NCBI GenBank assembly: GCA_951812925.1
Contig: OX638370.1
Span: 47,495,948-47,559,947, forward strand
Length of the DNA: 64,000 nucleotides
Source of the DNA: Calliopum simillimum
Taxonomy: Eukaryota; Arthropoda; Insecta; Diptera; Lauxaniidae
Direction: 5' to 3'
Shown: positions 49,136 to 59,485 of the stretch, piece by piece
Layout: each line of letters starts with the position of its first letter
Position numbering within the stretch: the stretch's first letter is position 1
Position numbers and translations under genes: made by a program
Notes under the pieces: model-generated
The model's database searches: none
What the model was told of the DNA's origin: nothing
The model's input: the letters and a program-made list of their open reading frames with translations, nothing else

Positions 49136-49508
49136 TGTTGACAACTTAGGGGGAGTTTCCCCCTTAGTTCAGGGGGAAAATATCCTGCCTGGGGTTTTTT
49201 TAGGGGGTTAAAATGCTTAGGGCTTTTTTACGGGTTTTATAAAATATTGGGGGGATTTTTTAGTGGTTTTTGCAGGTAACTTTGCCATTTATGCCCCGAT
49301 TTTTCTTTATTCATGAGACTATTTTGCTGTGGCTGTGTCTGACGAGCAATGTTTTAATGTTATAATTTCAATAATTGGCCAATTGGTGTAGTCTGTAATA
49401 TTATTGTCGATTGCTAAATTTATTCTTAAGACTTTTTGTATAGAAATAGGGGAATGTGGGAATGTTTGATATTACACGCCATGGCGCGCCACAAAGAAAA
49501 TGTTTGTA
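49136..49508. other. Intergenic stretch with G-rich runs
   Basis: Several GGGGG and TTTAGGGGG runs at 49148-49255. No element or gene recognised. Confidence 0.35.
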
Positions 49509-49634
49509 AGGGTATTGTTGAAAACTTGAAAAAGTCTCTTAAACTCGTAAAACTGTCAAATTTCATATTGATTTTGACAACTATTACGAGTTTACGAGGT
49601 TTTCGAGGCATTTACACGTTTTATGGAATACCCT
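49509..49634. mobile_element. AGGGGATTCC-family MITE, copy 3 (most complete)
   Basis: A 126-bp hairpin. AGGGTATT, CTTAAACTCGTAAAACTGTC, then the centre AATTTCATATTGATTTTGAC, then ACGAGTTTACGAGGTTTTCG, GGCATTTACACGTTTT and AATACCCT. Both ends are present, unlike the copies at 26531 and 32833. Confidence 0.7.
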
Positions 49635-49921
49635 CAGTGTAAATTTTAGCATGAATAACACTGATCGACACAAAAAAACACATGAGAAAATCCGAAAAAT
49701 TCATAAAGTAGACGTTAAAAAATAATACCAGTGTTTCATGGTTTTTCCCAAGCACGTCACATTTTTTGTTAGTCGATTTTTGAAGTTTTTTTATCCACTG
49801 TACATGAAAAATACAAAAATACCACATTCTTGTGTTAAATCGATGAATTTAACTATATGATCCTTACATCTGAGGTGTATCATGTGTTCAGCAAACTTAT
49901 GCAGGATATTGCGGGGAATAT

Positions 49922-50308
49922 ATTTGAAAATTAATTTTTAATTGAACTTTTAGTCATATATTTGCAAAGATCGATTTGCATATAAATCTATCAATGCATT
50001 TTCTAACACATAATTATGACAAATTATCCCAGTTTGCCAGACGGTTCATATCTTCGCTTTTTATCCGTTACGGATCCGTTGCTGATCCGTTGGCGGGAGA
50101 GACTCCCAAAAAAAAAGCGAATCGTCTGGCACACTGGGATGGAACGGATTAAAAACACGGCTATAGTGACATATGTTTCGTCTTTCACCACAAAGACTCA
50201 TCAGACTATTTTTGTTGTATATGATATAATATATGACTAAAAGTTCAATTCAAAATTAATTTTCAATATATAAATGTCATTAAGTAACACACTTAAAAAT
50301 TCTTTCAA
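49922..50308. mobile_element. Nested palindromic element (47.4-kb family)
   Basis: It shares CAAAGATCGATTTGCATATA, TTCTAACACATAATTATGAC and GGATTAAAAACACGGCTATA with the element at 47427-47660. It is flanked by GGAATAT at 49915-49921 and 50309-50315, and the unoccupied form is at 45615-45624. A 113-bp inverted-repeat insert lies inside it (50027-50139). Confidence 0.65.
50027..50139. mobile_element. 113-bp element with TCCCAGTTTGCCAGACG ends
   Basis: The left TCCCAGTTTGCCAGACGGTT is mirrored by CGTCTGGCACACTGGGA, with an inner pair of GGATCCG words. The relative at 47427-47660 lacks it and reads ATGACAAATCAAGGAACGGA at that point. A half copy is at about 39725-39802. Confidence 0.65.
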
Positions 50309-50562
50309 GGAATATTTTTGTACAAAACTTTAATCCTGTAGAATCTCCACATGTGGGACATTTTTGCCCTTTTCTTAAAAAGGTACAAAAATGACACCTA
50401 AAAGAGGGGATATTGAGTCAGTATGTACTACAGAAATATTAGCAATACAATTTCACTACTAGTTGCTGAACACTAAAATAGCAAAATTTTATCCCGATAG
50501 CAACAAAATCGTTAAAGTCAGTAAGCACTTCTTACAATCAATATTTTCCAAATTTCACCCCG

Positions 50563-51597
50563 TTCGAGCTAAATTCAATTCAATTTTGGATTGTTTATCA
50601 AAAATTTATTAAACCCATTCGTGCTTAACGCAGTCCTTTTGTACTTGTTTATAAAAAAAATAAATATGCCCATTTGATCTTAAATAGTAATTTCTTATTT
50701 ATCAAAATATGAATAAGCCCATTATTACCCAATGCAAGAAATGTCATTTCATTTTCAAAAATCAATGTACCAAAATGTCCAAAGACACCTCAGTACATCT
50801 AAACATCCCATTATGGGATGTCAATAGTATTTACTCTAATATAAATACCCAATTCGACTGGAATCATTTAAGCAGTAGATGACAGTCATATTGAGAATCA
50901 TAAACACACAGAATAAACACAAATGAAAATGAAAATTTATTTTTTGATAAACAATCACAAAAGAACTTGAATTAATCAAAAAATGTGCTTATTTATTTAT
51001 TGAAAAACAAGTACAAAATGGCATGCATTGAGTACAATTGGCCTTAATTATCAAAATTTATATTATTCCCAAATTTGAGCTTGAATTGCTAACAAGTTTG
51101 GAGTTTTTTATGATGTTTTTATGCTATATATGGCTTAATTCTGAATATTTCATTTAAGAACTATTTGAGCTAGATTTTAGAACATTTTTTCTCTCCGTGT
51201 AAGGTCTGCACGCCTTGACGTTCGTTGAATTATGAAGGAGAAACCGATAGTGTAGTCTGCCGTGTGAACACTTGTATATGCAGCAATGGAGGATTGACAG
51301 TTAGACGATTTTTTAAGCACTTCCAGTTTGTAGGCAAACGGAGGGAAATGAAAAGCACCACTTCCCTCCGTAGGGCATGTCAAATATGTATGCAAGCGGG
51401 CTTTTCATTTCCCTATGTTTGCCTACAAACTGGTAGTGCCCTACGTGCCCGTGATCTTCGTGTGACACCCCACTATAAGAATGAGAATTTTTTTATCGGC
51501 CGATAAGAAATCGCTCGTGTGTTCGCTCTCATATGCCGCAATTGAGAATAGAGCTATCGCCGGGCTGTTTTGTCTGTCGTGTGAACCACATACATAA
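50563..51597. other. Intergenic stretch with a hairpin at 51323-51433
   Basis: CCAGTTTGTAGGCAAAC (51323-51339) and GTTTGCCTACAAACTGG (51417-51433) are exact complements, with GGGAAATGAAAAGC and GCTTTTCATTTCCC inside them. This is probably one more small foldback. The rest is AT-rich without genes. Confidence 0.5.
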
Positions 51598-51760
51598 TAG
51601 AGCTTTCTGTTTCTGTACGAACTAGGGATTTCAGTCCCGGGATTCCGGGATCCCGGGATCCCGGGATTCGAGCCTTTTTGCAGTCCCGAAAATCCCGGGA
51701 TTAGTGCTACCAATCCCGGGATTTCTTTTGTAAGTTTTTTAGGTTAGAAAAATTGTTAGA

Positions 51761-52457
51761 ATGTTCCAAAAATCACCAACAAAAAGCGAAGTCTTACAAC
51801 ATTATGTTAAAATTGAACATAATAAAGAGCTGAAGTTAATCTTAGATTGCAAAATGAGATGGAGTAGTCTTTTAGATATGCTGCAGCACTTTATTATGCT
51901 TGAGAGTAGCATAAAAACAGCTTGTATTGACTTAAAGGTTTCTTCGATCCACTGTAGCGAACTTAAAATTATTGAACAATTAGCTCGAACTCTTCAACCA
52001 ATCAAAATCACTATTGATATTATAAAGAAAGATAAATCTGCTTTGAGTAATATCATTTTTGCTAAAAGGCACTTCAGACTAGTTCTCTTATGTTTTTCTG
52101 TATGATTTTTTCTCTGACTGTCAATTTTTTATTGTTTTTAATTTATGTTGTTGAAATTGTTTTAATTTTTTATTTTTCAAACAACATTTAAAAATTTGAA
52201 AACACCTATGACTTCTATTTTCAAATAGACTCAAATATAATGCCAAAATAACTCATACTAGTTTTCTTCTGATAAATCATTTGTGTAATAAACTTACATT
52301 CCCACTATCAGAGTTGAAAGAAATTGATATATTTTGTAATGTGGTGATAGGGGTTATTTCCTCCAGAAAACATTCGATTATCTTTCTTCAATTCAACCAA
52401 CAAGTGTTGAATCAGAAAGATGCTTTTCGTGTGCGGGTTATATACGTAATAAATGAT
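51761..52457 (+). pseudogene. hAT transposase remnant
   Basis: The frame 51761-52105 reads VLQHYVKIEHNKELKLILDC then KMRWSSLLDMLQHF, the conserved mid-catalytic segment of hAT/ZBED-type transposases (TRWSS-like). Downstream, at 52395-52457, a different frame gives QPTSVESERCFSCAGYIRNK and a stop, the C-terminal dimerisation segment (SVESERxFS). The N-terminal BED zinc finger and the first catalytic region are absent. The middle part is broken by stops. Non-functional. Confidence 0.8.
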
Positions 52458-52615
52458 AAAATAATAAATGCTTTAATTTTCCAAAAATCATATTTTAATA
52501 ATAAGTAATAAAACTGATTAAAACAAAAGTTAATTCTTCCAAGTCCAACACTTGTTAAAACTTTGATCTCACTATTTTATATAATTAAATATGTATGATA
52601 TTTTATATATCAATA

Positions 52616-53511
52616 CCTTAGAGCGCTATAGTCCTATCTCCACTTTTTGCGATTTTTGCAGATATGGTATCCTTGTGGGCTTCTTTACCGAGTGGAATTC
52701 TGTGGGATGTCAAAATACCACTAAAACACCGAAATATTCGAGAATTAAGAAAAATCGTATCTCCAAACTGTAATTTTTTGAAGAGCGCCACTGTGCTATC
52801 TCCTCTGAATATTTAAATAAGTCACATTTTTAAGAAAATTTTTCCATTTTTTTCGTCTTTTCTACACGTTTCATGACATTTTACATCTTTTTAGTGGAAA
52901 CATTTTCTTTTTCACCCAAAGGTCAGAACCAGAAATTTTTGAAACTTTCTTGTTTTTTCCATGATACGAAAAAAAATAATTTTTCATGTCTCTGAAATCA
53001 TTTAAAGGATATGGATGAGATGTGGTATGTGTATTAAGAGTCACGGGACAAATAGTGTCTAAGGGAAAAATGGGCGGTCCCACGTGCTTAAAAAAGTATC
53101 ATACCTCTGAAACTATCTAATGCTCTGAAACTATCTAGATGAGTTTTGGTGCGCATATAAATTGCATCGGAGCAATTTACATTCATTGGTTTAATTGGAA
53201 ATGCTCTGCCCTCCGTACAAAAGAAGCTATCGCAACGCACACCGGGAAATGCTGGTCGCTCATAAAATTTACTAAATGTGTAGTTTATTTGAATAGTAGT
53301 GCAATTCCATATAATTCGTTAAATTGATTTTGTTAAAAATTAATAAAAGAATTTTTTAACATAAAATTATGTTAAAATATACTAAGGTAAAATTATTGCA
53401 TGTATAGTTTTTTCAAAATCGCAGCCAATTCTAAATAACCACTGTTTGAAGTATTCTTTTTGCATTTCCCAATAATTGAAAAAATTGAGATAGGACTATA
53501 GCGCTCTAAGG
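52616..53511. mobile_element. 896-bp TA-flanked element nested in the hAT
   Basis: The ends CCTTAGAGCGCTATAGTCCT then ATCTC and inverted GAGATAGGACTATAGCGCTC then TAAGG are flanked by TA at 52614-52615 and 53512-53513. It contains a diverged GGGCGGTCCCACGTGC plus TACCTCTGAAACTATCTA unit near 53050-53130. No transposase. The TIR and TA target suggest Tc1/mariner mobilisation. Confidence 0.75.
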
Positions 53512-53899
53512 TATCGATATGTATTTAACTAAGCATATAATGCTGCAATGTACCTTTATGCTTTTTTTTTAAGCAAATAAGTATTTATGAATTTTTGTTT
53601 TTAAAAAAAGGCGTGAATTAATAATAAAATGTACCTGCTTTAAGAAATTGTTCTTTAATATTTTTGACACTTTTTAAATAAAATATCTTTGTAGGGGTGT
53701 AGTAGGGGTATATAAGACAAAATATTAGGAATTTTTAATACTGAATTCTGTCTATTTAGGAAGAAAAAAAAAATTCATACGAATCCCGAAAAATCTCGGG
53801 ATCCCGGGATTCAAATTTTCTCGATCCCGAAATCCCGGGATCGCAAAAAGTCAAAAAATTGGAATCCCTAGTACGAACGTTCGTGCTCACGTGATCACG

Positions 53900-54580
53900 T
53901 GGGCGTGATCGGACAATGCCACGCCTACTTTTTAACGATTCAAAGGATCGGCACTTTAAAACGCTATATCTCCTAAAATATACGAGCTATATCGATGAAA
54001 TTTAATAGGTAGGTGCTCCACATAATTAGCATCCGCTGACAAAAAAGTGGGCGTGATCGGACAATGCCACGCCTACTTTTTAACGCTTCAAAGAATCAGC
54101 ACTCTAAAACGCTATATCTCCTAAAATATACGAGCTGGCATTGTCTGATCACGCCCACTTTTTTGTCAGCGGATGCTAATTATGTTGAGCACCTATCTAT
54201 CAAATTTCATCGAAATAGCTCGTATATTTTAGGAGATACAGCGTTTTAAAGTGCCGATTCTTTGAATCGTTAAAAAGTAGATGTGGCATTGTCCGATGAC
54301 GCCCACTTTTTGGTCAGCGGATGCTAATTATGTGAAGTACCTACCTATCAAATTTCATCGAAATAACTCGTATATTTTAGGAGATATAGCGTTTTAAAGT
54401 GCCGATTCTTTGAATCGTTAAAAGGTAGGCGTGGCATTGTCCGATCACGCCCATTTTTTGGTCAGCGGATGCTAATTAGAATGGAGCACCTACCTATCAA
54501 ATTTCATGGAAATAGCGTCCCTAGTTTTCGAGATATAACGTGTTACATTTTTTTTCGATCAATCGTTAAATAGTGGGCGT
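53900..54580. repeat. Array of about 147-bp GGGCGTG units, two direct and three inverted
   Basis: Units start near 53900 and 54047 on the plus strand, then switch direction near 54139 and continue inverted (cores near 54150, 54297, 54444, 54577). Each holds GTGGGCGTGATCGGACAATG, ACGCTATATCTCCTAAAATA and AGCATCCGCTGACAAAA. The switch makes a sharp palindrome centre. This is the same motif pair (GGGCGTG plus ATATCTCC) as in the foldback at 1263-2452. Confidence 0.75.
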
Positions 54581-54770
54581 GGCATATCCGTACTATCTCA
54601 AATGGGGTACGAAAAGTACGAAAGACTAGGTACAAGGTACGAACTTTACCAAATTCACGTACCTGTGCGAACCTCAAATTCACGTGTTTTGGGAGTACGT
54701 GATTTCGTACCCCTGTTCGTGAATTCACGTACTCACGTGTAGTACGAATTCACGTGATCCGACAGCTCTA

Positions 54771-55672
54771 ATACATAAGGGGCTTAACGCTATAGTAGTT
54801 AATATTCTCTGTGAGCATTAAGGAGCCCTCCCCATCTAACTCATCTGCCTTTCTGGTGTAATGGGTTTAGTTTACTCTTCGGAGATTGATTTTGTATATT
54901 TTTAAAATATTTTTTCGGAAATAAAATTATTTTCGACTTTTAACTTTGATTTTTTTTGAGATGGATATAGTAATCGTCATTTTCAAAAGCAGTGGTACAA
55001 TATCTCCCAAGAGTCTTAACTGAGAACTATTTAACCTTTTCTATTAGGGTGAAATTGGTGATTTGTATGTTTCTATATAAATACATTGTTCTAGATACTC
55101 ATAATTAAATTGGCCTTTATATACGCTTTTAGCCTCTAACAAAGTCGTCAAGCCGTGAAGACATTAACCGTTGTCATGTTTATGGCGATTTGTTGTTTTT
55201 TTTCTTCAATTTCCAATATTCGCATATGTACGTCACCTTGTCACAATTTTTCAATAACAAAAAAAAAATTTAAAAAGAAAAGTAACCCCATGTTAAATTC
55301 TCTTTAAGCCTAATGAGCTTATTGGTTGTATTTATGTAACGCTGACATAAAAAGCTCTTTTGTTTTGTGGTTTTTGCCTTGGTTTCGTGTAAACTTAGAA
55401 ATGCTTTTTATATAGCTTTTAACTTAAAAGTTTTCGACGAAGAAAATCCCTGCAGAAAGGTGCGTTTATGCCTTGCCCTCACTGTCTTGGTTAACTGATT
55501 TGAAATAAAGAAGCAAAGCTCACCGTTCAAAGTTGGCCGTTGTGTCGACTCACTTGACGTACATTGGTGAACGTACCTACCCGATTAAGAAATTTAACAA
55601 TTTCTTGTCATTGTATCTGAAATGTATATCAAAAAGTTATCAAAATTGTATCAACTGCTGATATATGTACAA
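54771..55672. other. Intergenic AT-rich stretch
   Basis: No element ends or coding motifs recognised. Confidence 0.35.
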
Positions 55673-57472
55673 TAGAGTGGTCCAAAATCCGAAAGTGTTA
55701 AAAAGTCAAGGTGCGCGCGAATTTTCTAAATCCTTGGATCCTGCTGATTACAAAAAGTGCTTTGGAACCAAAAAAAAATTGCGTTTAGATATTCCGCAAC
55801 GAGCTTGAAGGTACTCTTTTGGGAATTTTTGAGTTTTTGAGTTCTCTTTTTAATTTAAACGCAATACCTTTTGAACCAGATAAAGTATTTGCAAAACTTA
55901 AATTTCATATTGTTAGGAATATTTTGAGCCATGTTTTGCATCAATAATAATTAATCTACTTTTTGCCAATTTTTTTTAGCAGCACCTTAAACTTAAAAAT
56001 TTGTTAATTTTTTGAGGTGTTTGCACTTTCAACAACCAATTTTTTTCTTATTTTGCTCTGGCAAATTTTTTTAAACATTTTTATATTTTTATGCATTAAT
56101 TTATCTTTAAAGTAATTCCAATAACTAAGCTATTAGTAACACTTTTACTCACTAAAAACTATTAAGTATAATTAAATTAGACTCAAAAAAAATATTAATT
56201 TTAGTGTTTTCAAGGCATTGAAATAAGATATCTTAATGGGATGACGTAAAGTACCACTTTTTTTTATAAAATCATTAGTTCCTAATCTTCTGAGTAAAAC
56301 AACATTCCTTGCAATATCGAAATTTTTGCACTTCATGTTATTTTTGGCAAAATAGGTTAACAGATAGTTTTCATAGATCTTAAAAAACTAAAAAAAAAAA
56401 TTTTGTCAAAAATAAACTTAAATAGCCATTTTCGATGTATTTGTTACTGCTGGTCTCAAAATCGCTCTATCTGGTACAGTTAAGGAGATATTCAAACATA
56501 AATGTATAAAAAACACCGTTTTTGCTCTTTTTAAAGTGATATTACAAGTCAAGGTTACTTTCAGCCACAAAAAATGGTATAGTGGTTAAAAGTGCCAGTT
56601 TGTTTCTTTAAAATCGAATTTAAATTATACCGATATCTTTTTTATTCTCGGAGTTATTCTAACCTAAAAAGTTGAAAAAGTGCAAAAAAAAAAAACGTTT
56701 TTTTATTAATTCTGCTTACGATATTTCAGAGGAACAAAGAGATATCGATTTAATTTAAATTGGGGTTTCAAGAAAAATGCCGTCACTCTTATTTCCAATA
56801 CCAAGCTGAAAGTTATCATGTCGTTATATAACAGCTTCAAAATGATCAAAAACGGTGTTTTTAGCATTTTTAGGTTAGGATATCTCTAAAACCGTACAAG
56901 ATAGAGCAATTCTGAGACCGGATTTAGAATTTTCATGAACAAATACATCACAAATGACTATTGTTGTTTCTGTTTCACCATGAAAATTTTAAACTCAAAG
57001 TTTTTTTTTGGCCAAATTTGATTAAACTTTACGGTTTTTAGCAAGTAAAGTGAAGCTGGTGGCTTAGTTGTTGGAGTCAGTTGATAGATAAATTAATGCG
57101 TAAAAAAATAAAAACATAAAAAAAAATTCGCTAGAGCAAAATAAGAAAAAAATCGGTTCTTGAAAGTGCAAATACCTCAAAAAATTAACAAATTTTGAAG
57201 TTTAAAGTGCTGCTAAAAAAAATTGGGAAAGACAACATTAATTATTATTAATGCAAAAAATGGCCCAAAATATTTTTAACAAAATGCAATTTAATCTTTG
57301 CCTTATCTAAATCAAAATATATAGCGTTTAAATTAAAAATAGTACTCAAAAACTCAAAAATTCCTAAAAAAGTACCTTCAAGCTCGTTGCGAAATATCTA
57401 AACGCAATTTTTTTTTGGTTCCAAAGCACTTTTTGTAATCAACAGGATCCAAGGATTCAGAAAAGTCGCGCG
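55673..57472. mobile_element. 1.8-kb foldback element, right end cut by the errantivirus
   Basis: The left end is TAGAGTGGTCCAAAATCCG. Matching arms run inward (CTTGGATCCTGCTGATTACA, GTGCTTTGGAACC, ACGAGCTTGAAGGTACTC and complements at 57365-57460; AAAACACCGTTTTTGC near 56509 with AAAACGGTGTTTTTAGC near 56857), with the turn near 56690. The right arm stops at GTCGCGCG (57472), about 40 bases short of the expected terminus, exactly where the LTR starts. No ORF. Confidence 0.78.
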
Positions 57473-57910
57473 AAAAATAGTTTTATACTTAAAGTAATTT
57501 AAAAAAATAAATTTATTCTTGCTAGTTACAATTAATAATCATCTTAAAACTAAAAATACAAGTATTTATAGTCGTTGAATCGACCTAAAAGAAAGTGCTT
57601 ATTCAATAGTTTAATAATAAAGTAAATATAAGTGCTAAATTGACAAATTGATATGAAATTGATTTATAGTCGTTGAATCGACCTAAAAGAAAGTGCTTAT
57701 TCGATAATTTAATAATAAAGTAATATAAGTGCTAAATTGACGAATTGATATGAAGTTGATCTAAAAGAAAGTGCTTAATTGATAATTTAATAATAAAATA
57801 AATATAATTGCTAAATTAACTAGATAATGTTGTTGCTGTCGTTCTTGTTGCTGCGTGGTGGCTTTGTTGGAGGTTGTTGTTGTTCTAGGGGCTGGGTGTA
57901 ATATGTAACT
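57473..57910 (-). repeat. Errantivirus 3' LTR, with internal tandem repeat
   Basis: On the minus strand the LTR begins AGTTACATATTACACCC right after the polypurine tract and runs to the flank CGCGCGAC. It has a tandem array: TCTTTTAG-CGATTCAACGAC blocks recur at 57571-57585 and 57669-57683 (98-bp period), with a third, shorter copy 78 bp further at 57761. AATAAA hexamers lie near 57500-57520. The first bases are shared with the end of env, as in several errantiviruses. The exact inner end (57473) is judged from the foldback match and has not been checked against a 5' LTR. Confidence 0.7.
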
Positions 57911-59472
57911 CCTCCCCCCTAGTGTACAGCGAGGGCCACAACGAATTCGGTGGGGCTGTAGCGGTGTCGTTGGTAAGCTCGGGAATGTTGTAAATGTGGA
58001 GTCCTCTGGTTGCATAGGTGAAGACTAATATGGTTGCTATGCAGAGTATGCTGATTGCTGTGTAGGTACAGATGTTAGATGTTATCGTTGAGTTTCTGAT
58101 GTGTAGAACGCTTTGTCTATTCTCGAACTCGAAATGTTGTAGCTTTTGTAGGTTGAGTGTTTCTTTTACGGCTTTGGCATGTATTTTGCTATTTGAAATG
58201 GCTGTGAGATTAATCTGATCCCAATATACGGCTGGTTTATCTTCATAGTCGATGCCGTTTAAATTCAGAGAGCAGTTGATGTATTGTATAACACCTGTTC
58301 CTTCCACTTCTTGTAATGGAACTCTGCAATTAGACTTAATTAATGATTTTGGCAAATTTATAAACAGAATACAATTGTTTTCGGGTGAACTTATGGTTTG
58401 TTTGTAACCGACATCGTTGAGGTTACAATGGGATGTTTCATTTTGCAGCAAGCGACCGATGCAACTGGATTCCTCGTTGGCTTCATTGTTGTTTGTCTCC
58501 TTACAGTAGAATGTTTTCCCTATCTCTTGGCAGTGGTTATCGTATAGCCTGATCTTTTCTTTGTTATAGGTTATGTATGGTTTTATTATAATTTCTCTTG
58601 TTTTATTAATTGGAAGTGGTATTATATGCAAAAACCTACTCCTTTCTTGAGTTAAAACTGGTATTTGTATGTTAAATATTATATTCGAACTATTATAATA
58701 TGCTTGTAGGCCCAAAAATTCGTATATTTGTTCTGTCGAAGTTATCTCGACAGATTGTTTCTCAAAATCTTTTAAAATGTTTTCAATTTCATCGTGGCTG
58801 AGTATAAATTTCGAAATAATGTTTAGTTTTGACTCTGCGATATTCGATAAGTGATTATTCAATAAGTCTATGTTATAATTTATTATATTACTCATTTGAA
58901 TATCTCATATAATGTTTTCCTCCTTGTCAATTCTATTATTTTCCATTGCCAAGTGAGTTTTTAGAAATGTCTCTATGTTTTCATGTTGTGTATTTATGTG
59001 GTCTGTAATGTTTTTTAGTCTATATATTATCTCAATATTTAGTGAATTTTGTGTGTTAAGTGTATCTTGAACTTGTCTTTCATCTGACTGTAGGTTTGCT
59101 ATCTGTGAGTTAATTTGAATTGCATCGTTTTCATCCATATTTCCTGTTATACATTTGATAACTGTACCTAGTCCATTAATCAGTCCTCGTTTCGTTCTTT
59201 TTATTGGAGTTAGCATTTTTAGTTTTTTGTTCAGTTCCTTGAGTTTTAGTTTAGTTATCGTAATTGAATTGGTAACAGTATTTTGTTCATCAAGGTATTG
59301 GACGGCGTTTGAGATTTTTTTTATTGATTCTTCGTAATCGTCTAGATTAACTATATGGATGAAATTGTTATATTGGTGGATTATTCGTGCTGGTCCGAGA
59401 TCGAACTGTAATACTCCATGATTTTGGGTCAGATTACGTACAACAATTTCGTTCGTAGCTACAAGAGAAAAC
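57885..59472 (-). pseudogene. env: env (fusion glycoprotein) of the errantivirus, interrupted
   Basis: Envelope protein homologous to errantivirus and baculovirus F-type fusion proteins. An open frame starts after a probable splice acceptor (TTATTTTCAG, AG at 59474-59473), as expected for a spliced env transcript. A furin-type site RTKR is followed by a Gly-rich fusion-peptide-like stretch near 59160-59195. Downstream are N-glycosylation sites, paired cysteines and a transmembrane segment of about 20 hydrophobic residues near 58000-58060. A short cytoplasmic tail ends at TAG (57887-57885), within the LTR. An in-frame TGA at 58907-58905 cuts the frame in two, so no full product is expected. 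Confidence 0.78.
57911..57921 (-). promoter_or_regulatory. Polypurine tract of the errantivirus
   Basis: A purine run of G and A (AGGGGGGAGG on the minus strand) ends directly before the LTR start, the usual primer for plus-strand DNA synthesis. It lies inside the env reading frame. Confidence 0.6.
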
Positions 59473-59485
59473 CTGAAAATAAGTT

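Larger units (their letters stand above)
49659..50562. mobile_element. Second copy of the CACTGTTCGACA foldback, left arm only, interrupted
   Basis: It follows the left arm of 45355-46616 from CACTGATCGACA through ATCGATGAATTTAACTATAT and AGTCAGTATGTACTACAGAA to AAATTTCACCCC, then diverges. The inverted right arm is absent. A 387-bp element sits at 49922-50308 between duplicated GGAATAT. Confidence 0.7.
51623..53870 (+). mobile_element. hAT element, decayed, with CCCGGGAT-rich ends
   Basis: The short TIR TAGGGATT and inverted AATCCCTA are flanked by the 8-bp duplication GTACGAAC at 51615-51622 and 53871-53878, which is diagnostic of hAT. Both ends hold clustered CCCGGGAT words in both directions (about 51636-51672, 51700-51722, 53784-53845). 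A transposase remnant lies at 51761-52457. The TA-flanked element at 52616-53511 was inserted later. Without it the element is about 1.35 kb, shorter than an autonomous hAT of 2.5-3 kb or more. Confidence 0.83.
51598..54770. mobile_element. Composite foldback (TAGAGCT ends) holding a hAT element
   Basis: TAGAGCTTTC at 51598 and the inverted GACAGCTCTA ending at 54770 mark loosely matched ends. Words rich in CACGTG (GTTCGTGCTCACGTGATCAC at 53880; GAATTCACGTACTCACGTG at 54722) lie on both inner sides. The hAT element at 51623-53870 interrupts the left arm. The matches between arms are patchy, so the outer limits are tentative. Confidence 0.45.

Noticed and set aside
52591..52773. Open frame in the element nested in the hAT
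   Set aside because: It lies across the TIR of the TA-flanked element and has no motif. It is not part of the hAT transposase.
57761..58015. Pro/Thr/Gln-rich minus-strand open frame across the env-LTR border
   Set aside because: It is an alternative frame of the env C-terminus, PPT and LTR start with repeat-driven composition.
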